In this document: in pieces, positions 57,827 to 64,000 of the stretch | Numbering within the stretch: position 1 is the stretch's first letter | Layout: each line of letters opens with the position of its first letter | NCBI GenBank assembly: GCA_016490735.1 | Contig: JAEMWC010000343.1 | Location: 292,501-356,500, forward strand | Source of the DNA: Pachyseris speciosa | Lineage: Eukaryota; Cnidaria; Anthozoa; Scleractinia; Pachyseridae | Direction of reading: 5' to 3' | Length of the DNA stretch: 64,000 bases | The notes under the pieces: generated by a model | Seen by the model: only the letters and a program-made list of their open reading frames with translations | Databases searched by the model: none | What the model was told of the DNA's origin: nothing | Position numbers and translations under genes: made by a program

Positions 57827-58546
57827 AAACTCATTAATTATTCATGCAGCCCTTACCCAACCAGAGCATTTTATTCTGGTCAGGTGGATGGGTTTAGAAA
57901 CTCAATGAAAAAACGAGTTAAAAAGTTTGGAAATAATTTTAAGCCCGTGTGTAAAATGTTCTTAATCTGCAAATTCATAAAGCAAGTTTATTCACTACTA
58001 ACATTGAAAGTCGCCTTGCCGTCCCCAAAAGACAAGAATGAAGAACTCTTATTTTCAAAATTAACAATTCAGAGTGAATTCGATTACAGCTTTCTTAATA
58101 CCTGAGTCGAGAGCTTTGCATCCTAGTGTAATTCATAGTCTTTAAACATGCCTCGTGGCTCTACAAGAGAAACTATTGAATACCCGAGTAATTCGCCATT
58201 CGTTAAAATAGTTTATGCCTGCTGGCTCTTACGTTTCGTTGACGGGCGATAGCTTTCTTAACCAAATTCTCTTCTTCGTAGACCGTATTCGACTCGCCAA
58301 CATTTGCTTTCCTCCTTCCCTCGTGGTCAAACGCTAATGAATCATGCATGCAAACATGTTCTTGTAGAAAAGGACAAAAATCTAACACTGAATAATTCTC
58401 TATTGTTTCATTTGAGAAGTCATATCAAAAACTCGTGCTTCGTGCTTCATCAGGGGTTCCAAACACTTCCAACACGCCGTGCTTACATTTGTTTGTCGGT
58501 GTTTGGAACCCCTGATGAAACACTCGCACTCGTTTTTGATATATTA
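57827..58546. other. Intergenic with a short hairpin
   Basis: No gene is recognised; the 120-codon frame at 57743-58105 is mostly repeat-derived at its start. An imperfect hairpin, with arms around CAGGGGTTCCAAACAC and GTGTTTGGAACCCCTG, lies at about 58425-58545. Confidence 0.5.
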
Positions 58547-59020
58547 CTTAAAGTGCCGATGAAGCGAAATCTGTTTCTCGCTAATTTTAAAGTTTAATCC
58601 ATAAATCTCAACATTCCAAAATTTGAGGTGCTCTTTATTAAAATCGGCGATTATACAAGCGTTTGAAATTGGGCTATTTTGCCTTCAAAAATGGCGTTTG
58701 AATCGCGCGGCCAAAAGGACACGTGACAATAGCTGTGACGTAATTTTGACGTAATTTTGGGGACAAGTATTCCAACTATTTCACTATAATTCATAAGCGC
58801 AAACACATTTTTGTACCCAAAATGACGTCACATCATAGAATTTCGCGAATAAACACGACCCAGACCCTTGACCATTTTTAAAGGCAAAATAGCCCAACTT
58901 CAAACACTCGTAAAATCAACAATTTTAATCACAAGCACCTTAAATTTTGAGATTCTCGCGTTTTTAGGGGTAAACTTTAAAATTAGCAAGAAACAAATTG
59001 CGCTTCATAGGAACTTTAAG
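58547..59020. mobile_element. MITE-like element with ~140-bp inverted ends
   Basis: The left end CTTAAAGTGCCGATGAAGCG and the right end, reverse-complemented, CTTAAAGTTCCTATGAAGCG are followed by more than 100 bases of inverted similarity (TTTCTCGCTAATTTTAAAGT, ATTGGGCTATTTTGCCTT). No ORF; no clear target duplication. Confidence 0.75.
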
Positions 59021-59048
59021 CCCGTAGGTCAATCGTGGGTTCATATTT

Positions 59049-59192
59049 TCCCGTGAAAGAGAAGAGTGTGAATAATCAATATGAAATAAATCATATATGA
59101 ACTGCGGAAATGAAATCAAATGAAGAATGATCTTCGCAGTTGTGAATGCCATTTATGTAATTGCGAAAAGAAGCCTGGAGAAAAAAAAACAT

Positions 59193-59229
<37 letters not shown>

Positions 59230-59244
59230 TTACCGGTGCGATGT

Positions 59245-59268
<24 letters not shown>
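59049..59268 (-). repeat. tRNA-derived SINE-like unit
   Basis: A full unit: tRNA-like head on the minus strand (59196-59268), then a conserved tail through GCAGTTGTGAATGCCATTTA and GATTTCATTTCCGCAG-type sequence. Related copies lie at 20907-21266 and 57665-57826. Confidence 0.8.
59196..59268 (-). tRNA. tRNA-like SINE head (not judged a working tRNA)
   Basis: Acceptor, D and T arms resemble those at 21029-21102. The anticodon arm here has 17 bases (TCGCACCGGTAACGCGA) and pairs better, with GGT as the likely anticodon, but the base before it is C, not U, and the T stem has a mismatch (CGGG against CTCG). It belongs to a repeat. Confidence 0.5.
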
Positions 59269-59275
<7 letters not shown>

Positions 59276-59277
<2 letters not shown>

Positions 59278-59402
59278 CGGAGAAGGTCAATTGTGGGTAC
59301 AACGGCTGGTACAATGTCTCGCAACGCCTCGCAACGCCATTGCGAGAGAAGTTGTACGAGACATTGTACTAGCCGTTGTACCCACAATTGACCTTCTCCG
59401 AA
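59276..59402. repeat. Hairpin, 46-bp arms, 35-base loop
   Basis: TTCGGAGAAGGTCAATTGTG... at 59276-59321 is the reverse complement of 59357-59402 with a single mismatch. The loop is GCAACGCC-rich. It directly abuts the SINE head. Confidence 0.88.
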
Positions 59403-59476
59403 AGTCAAGTTGCACGAAACATTGCCAGGATGGGCTCCTGACATTTCACAGTGTAACAGAAGGCGCTGTTACACAA

Positions 59477-59921
59477 TAGAGAGATTAAGATACAAGTTTG
59501 GCCATCTTACCGCAAACGGCAAACGGGGGTTTGCGGTTAGCGGTTTCACGTTAGCTGTCTACCCGTATTCGGGACTTAAGATTCGCGGGTAGCAAGTAGC
59601 CGATCGCCATGTTTGTTTTCATTCATTCGTTTACTTCTATTTTAGCTGAGAAATCGTCTTAAGAACTGCGTTTCTATGAAAAAGAATTCGATAATTAATA
59701 GGCGAAAGAGTTCTAAAAAGTAGTATTTCCTCTCAAACGTGGGATTGTGATGTTTTAGGGTGCAAAAATCCTTGCGGTAAATCACTTACCTCTAGAGCGT
59801 GGTCTAGCCGTACAAACGTGAACCTCAAACCGCAAACCTGACGGCAAGGCACTGGTCACGTGACTTCTTGACGTTCGCGGTTCGCGGGAAATGCCGAAAA
59901 ACCTCAATCTTAAACTCTCTA
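59477..59921. mobile_element. Candidate MITE with TAGAGAGTTTAAGAT-type ends
   Basis: The left end TAGAGAGATTAAGATAC and the right end, reverse-complemented, TAGAGAGTTTAAGATTG are similar, and the GC-rich inner flanks (CCGCAAACGGCAAACGG against CCGCGAACCGCGAACG) also match loosely. No target duplication was confirmed. Confidence 0.5.
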
Positions 59922-62057
59922 ATATGTGCCTGTAAAGAATTAAAAGTGTATCAACAACCAGGTTATTGTCATAGCATGACTTAAACTCAATTAACTCCAT
60001 AAAGCAACTTACACGAGTCGTGCTTAGTTCGTATCACACAAGATCAGCAAACAATGCAGATTAGCGGTCTTTTATCCACGTGAATCAACTGGGTTGCTTG
60101 CGTGTGACTTCTCTGTTCATAGTTTAGAAAACGTTGTAACCCATTTGTGCGAGTAAAGTTGCTTTTGGTTATAACGTCAACGTACGTACGAGCGTACGTA
60201 AGAGCGTACGCACGATAGTCCCTGCGTACGCCCACACGTACACCAATCCTTGTAAGCCAACGTGAAAAGTTAAACTCGAGTTAACCCTGTGCTATATTCC
60301 ACCTTCAGGCAGAAAATTATTTCCAAAGAAAAAAACAAACTGAAGACAACAAGGGAAGAAACGCAGAATCTTTTGGAGGTATCGGAAAGCGTAAATTGCA
60401 TTAATGACAGAAACTTAAACTTCAGGGGGAAAAAAACGATCAAATGCATGTGCATGTCTCAAACTCGGGGAGAGAGTTGTCAAAAAGTCGTAAAATAAGA
60501 CTAAACTGCGAAGTTTAGCCGTCTAACTTGACTAATTTTCGAGTCTTTTGCTTGAACCGGTAAGAATCATTGTTTGGATGCTAAAAACAGAGAAATGAGC
60601 TGGTTAGCTTTGGTAAGTTTGTATAAAATTCCCCGGTATGGACCATTTGGATCAATATAATCCAGTTTTGGAAGTTAGGGAAGAAACAAAATATCCGTTT
60701 TCGGATTAAAAAGTTCGCATTTGGATTTTACTAAAGACACGCAACCCTTATGTCTGACTCTGTCGGGATATCATGAAATCGAACCGTAATTACAGCTGTT
60801 ACCACCATGAAAACTATTTTACACTCGCATTTCTTGTATCATCCACACTACAGCCAGAAAAAGCAGAAACAACTGGTCATTTTGAGTTCCATGCAACATA
60901 TCCAATGGGCAAATCACTCACGTCATGTGCGAATGCGATGTAAAACAATAATTTGAAGTGGTGTGCATGTCATACTCGATGGTCATATATGTAGGCGTGT
61001 GACTGATGATCTGCGTACATTTTACACAATTTTCAAATCCTCCAAAAAGTTGAAAAGACAGGGTCACTAAATGATACTATATTAAAACTTGTAAAAGGAC
61101 CTTCCTGCTGCTTACCGTCGATTTTACGCAAAAGTTACTCAGAAAGCACGAATAAATGTACGCACCGCGTTGAAGCCGGGGCCATGCACTGATGATGACC
61201 TGACACTTACGTTGAAATCTTCGATCACAAAATTGATTTTAAAACGAAAAAAAATTTTTTAAAATCGATCTTTATCACAAAACTGATTATTCAAACGAAA
61301 AGCTCTGAAACTGAAATAAAAGATTAAATGATGTTCAAAGAAATTAGTTTACTCTTTGTAAACTACCCTTCAATTATGAAGAATTACTTATTATTTATTA
61401 ATTGTTCGCAAAAATAACGCCATTTTCAATCAACAATTATTGGACGAGGTTGAGCAGCAATTATTTGCCGAAGCAATTAATTGATCTGCGAAACACTGGC
61501 AAATCACGATATTTTTTGTTTTCAAAACCGAGTCCAATAATTCGATCACCGATCTTGATTTTCATAATTATTTTCGGGAAGCGTGAAACGATCTGCCATT
61601 TTTCACTGAATTTGAAAAGCATGGGCGCGTGGACACAACTACGTATGAGCAGAATATTATTTGCAGCAAAATCACAGATGGACGGTAATGCGTATGAACA
61701 GACCATGAATGGTAGGCAGTTATCTGTAGGTCATGTGATAGGCTCAGGGCCAATGAAAAAGCAGGAAAAAAGTGTGGAATGATAATTAACAATTATTGAA
61801 TGAGGTTGAGCATGATAGCGACAATTATCATGGCCGAGGTTTGTGTCACATGTTTCTGCCGAAGCGGAAGGCTGAGGCGGATAACACAACCCAAGGCCAT
61901 GATAATTCTTGCTCTCATGGAAAAACCGAATTCCATAATTGTTTTATTATGCATAAGCTTGTGCGTTTACAAGAAGGCGTACAAGATTCTTTGATTGCAC
62001 CTGTATGTAAAGTCACTTTTAATGAATTCCAAGAATCTGAAAATGGTTCAATCTGTA
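59922..62057. other. Intergenic, no gene recognised
   Basis: A run of CGTACG-containing words lies at about 60178-60240. The remaining frames show no domains. GAGGTTGAGCA occurs twice (about 61446 and 61801), suggesting a repeat. Confidence 0.5.
60178..60242. repeat. CGTACG-rich cluster
   Basis: At least five GCGTACG/CGTACG words lie within 60 bases (ACGTACGTACGAGCGTACGT, AGAGCGTACGCACG, CTGCGTACGCCC). CpG-rich in an AT-rich setting. Confidence 0.7.
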
Positions 62058-62344
62058 GAATTTCGCTCTTGCAAAATACATGATGATTTATGGGATATTT
62101 GGCCGGAATTCACAGGAATTTTCTTCCTCGCAAAATATCCCAAATAGTAGAATACACTAACAAATTTGGACCTTGATTGAAATGAGACGTATTATTACGA
62201 AGCACTAAACCAAATCAGACCAATGCAATGTATTACGACACTTTTACAAAAATATCATAACAGATGTCAAAATCGGGATTTTCCTATCCCGATCGCATGT
62301 TGGTCGGGATTTGGGATTTTCAATCAAAATCGGGGTAGATCCCG
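62058..62344. repeat. Dispersed repeat, copy 2 (mate at 6421-6728)
   Basis: Same orientation as copy 1. This copy keeps more symmetric CCCGATC/GATCGGGA-type motifs (ATCCCGATCGCATG, GGTCGGGATTTGGG) near its right end. Confidence 0.75.
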
Positions 62345-62613
62345 CCGAAATCGGGATGGTTGCACAGTATGCAATCGCAGTCAATAGCATTGTATCTGTC
62401 GAAAGTGAAAGTTCTTGTAATGGGACTGTAGCTACAGAAGCGTTCTGTTTGAACCTGATTAACATTTCATTGTCTTTAGTTTATTTTTCTATTAATTTAT
62501 ATTTCATCAAGGAAAAGCGGTTTTTAGTTTACTAAATTCCTTTTTAGATATTTACTAGGGCTCTACACGTTTCTAGATCTTTTCCATCATCGTGATCAGC
62601 TATCACTTGTAAA
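62345..62613. other. No feature seen
   Basis: AT-rich spacer between two repeats. Confidence 0.5.
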
Positions 62614-62927
62614 GCCGCGGCTACACGAGCGATATTTTTCTCGCGCCGGTGACGCGATTTTTTCAAATTTTGTCGCGTCACCAGCGCGCAATGAAAGTCG
62701 CAAGTGTAGCTACCCTCGCACGGGTGATGCGACAGCTGAAAAAATCGCAAGAGAAAAGTCGCCAGAGTTGAAACTTTCGCGACAAAATCGCACAAATTGT
62801 TGGCCGTGTAGCACGCGCCCTTAAATTTGTCACTCGTGTAGCCACCCTGGCGCGTAGGTGACGCGACAAAATTTGAAAAAAATCGCATCACCGGCGCGAG
62901 CAAAAAAATCGCTCGTGTAGCCGCGGC
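62614..62927. mobile_element. MITE with GCCGCGGCTACACGAGCGA ends
   Basis: The left end GCCGCGGCTACACGAGCGAT and the right end's reverse complement GCCGCGGCTACACGAGCGAT are identical, and the inverted match continues (CGCGCCGGTGACGCGATTTT against CGCGCCGGTGATGCGATTTT). Inner GTGTAGC and GTCGCG words recur. The element is 314 bp, non-coding and far richer in GC than its flanks. The flanking target duplication is unclear (GTAA on both sides, offset by one base). Confidence 0.82.
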
Positions 62928-63150
62928 GTAAGGCACACGGCAGTACATGCAACAGCATACAACAACTATTTTTTTCTGCTGTCGCAAGCAGATGTAATAT
63001 TGTCAGCTATTTCAGAGGTTGCAAAAGTACAATAGTTTCAAGTAAAAGTTGTAAAAGGGGCAACAATTTTGTTAAGGACGTCAGAAGAAGATTCCTTAGG
63101 TTTCAGTGATTCTTAGGGCAGAACCAAGGTATTTATTTTTCTTTTATATT
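62928..63150. other. No feature seen
   Basis: Spacer between two inverted-repeat elements. Confidence 0.5.
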
Positions 63151-63625
63151 TAATGGTAATCACTTAAAGTGTCTATATCGTCTACTGGTTTTTGGTGGAT
63201 CTGACATGTACATAAGGAGTATATAGCTGTTCAAAAAGGTTTTTTTAGAATTCCGCCGTGTTTTTGCCCTGAAATCGTCGTTCAAATTTCCCGCTTGTGC
63301 CACGCCCATTAAACTTGACCGAGCTAGTAAGGAGCGTGGGTCTATTCCTGATCTGGCATCACAAACTGATTTGCACCTCATTAAGTCTTTGTAAATATGC
63401 ATGCAAAGCAGTTTGTGACGTCAAGTCAGGAATATACCCATGCCCCTTACTAGCTCGGTCAAGTTTGATGGGCGTGGCTCAAGCGGGAAATTTGAACGGC
63501 GATTTCAGGGCAAAAACACGGCGAAATTCGAAAAAACCGTTTTGAACAGCTATCTACTCCTTATGTACATATCAGATCCACCAAAAACCAGTAGACGATA
63601 TAGACACTTTAAGTGATTACCATTA
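63151..63625. mobile_element. Foldback element, ~235-bp arms
   Basis: TAATGGTAATCACTTAAAGT at the left is the exact reverse complement of the right end, and inverted similarity continues to the centre (CATTAAACTTGACCGAGCTA against TAGCTCGGTCAAGTTTGATG). The central loop is only about 30 bases. It has no coding capacity. Confidence 0.88.
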
Positions 63626-64000
63626 GATACGCATTCGTATTGTTGTAGCAGTTGCAAGATTTGCACATGATTGCTTTATTTATTGTAATTTGTTCAAATA
63701 ATTTATTTTCAGCCTTATTGTACTTTAAAACTTAACATCGTCGTTTTCCAAACCACTTGTAAAACTCTCAGTTTTAGTGTTTAACATTTTGTAAGAACAG
63801 CGTCACGTAATTCATCCGTAACATCTTTGCCGTGTTTCGCATAGCGTTTGTGCTTTTATTTCACTTTTCACTGTGTTTGTTGACAAGCGGAGTATTAAAA
63901 ATGAATGAAAACAAACAGCAGTCGAGACTTGTTCTTCATAAATCACTGGAGCTATAGTGACTTTTCCCTGAATTGCAAGGGTCTGAAAACAGTTTCATTT
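63626..64000. other. No feature seen
   Basis: AT-rich DNA up to the end of the window. Confidence 0.5.

Noticed and set aside
57743..58105. 120-codon plus-strand ORF
   Set aside because: Its first third is the SINE-like tail found elsewhere in the window, and the rest has no recognisable features.
61402..61782. 126-codon plus-strand ORF
   Set aside because: No domain, no splice support, and antisense frames are equally open.
62544..62987. 147-codon minus-strand ORF
   Set aside because: It is an open frame across the GC-rich MITE at 62614-62927; the residues come from its repeated words.

Overview
The window looks like nuclear DNA of a cnidarian, most likely an anthozoan such as a stony coral. 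This is inferred from AT-rich, intron-bearing DNA, a very long TPR-CHAT protein of a kind expanded in corals and anemones, and a dense load of non-LTR, Gypsy, PIF/Harbinger, MULE, piggyBac-like, MITE and tRNA-SINE sequences. Host coding sequence is a small minority; most bases are introns, repeats or unassigned DNA.

Layout. 0-5.9 kb: a decayed MULE transposase with a SWIM zinc finger (minus), then a 5'-truncated, frameshifted non-LTR retrotransposon (plus) ending in a GTT tail. 11.8-43.2 kb: a plus-strand ABCC (multidrug-resistance-protein) gene remnant read as eleven short exons: end of TMD1, linker, part of NBD1, the NBD1-TMD2 linker and the start of TMD2. The Walker A exon and NBD2 are not visible. 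The exon with the ABC signature and Walker B has an 18-base deletion and a frameshift, and a later exon runs into a stop with no donor. Its introns hold nested transposons. The main stack, 23.3-33.6 kb, is a minus-strand LINE broken by a truncated Gypsy element, a MITE-like element and a complete 6,005-bp PIF/Harbinger element. That element has matching TIRs, TTA target duplications, an intact HARBI1-type transposase and a two-exon Myb/SANT-like partner. Further LINE 3' ends lie at 34.4-35.2 and 37.5-38.5 kb, and a 465-bp palindrome at 35.8-36.3 kb.

43.5-52.7 kb: two TTAA-flanked non-autonomous elements and, between them on the minus strand, a small two-exon gene for an 82-residue secreted cysteine-containing protein with clean splice sites, which appears in no long reading frame. 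52.8-57.5 kb (minus): a large uninterrupted exon for a TPR-CHAT protein with 22 near-identical 40-residue TPR units and a C-terminal CHAT protease-like domain with its His/Cys pair. 57.5-64 kb: hairpins, tRNA-derived SINEs and MITEs, with no convincing gene.

The host genes are functionally unrelated to each other as far as the sequence shows. The most interesting items are the TPR-CHAT gene with its recently amplified repeat array, the small secreted protein gene, and the apparently complete autonomous Harbinger element inside the intron of a decaying ABCC gene.
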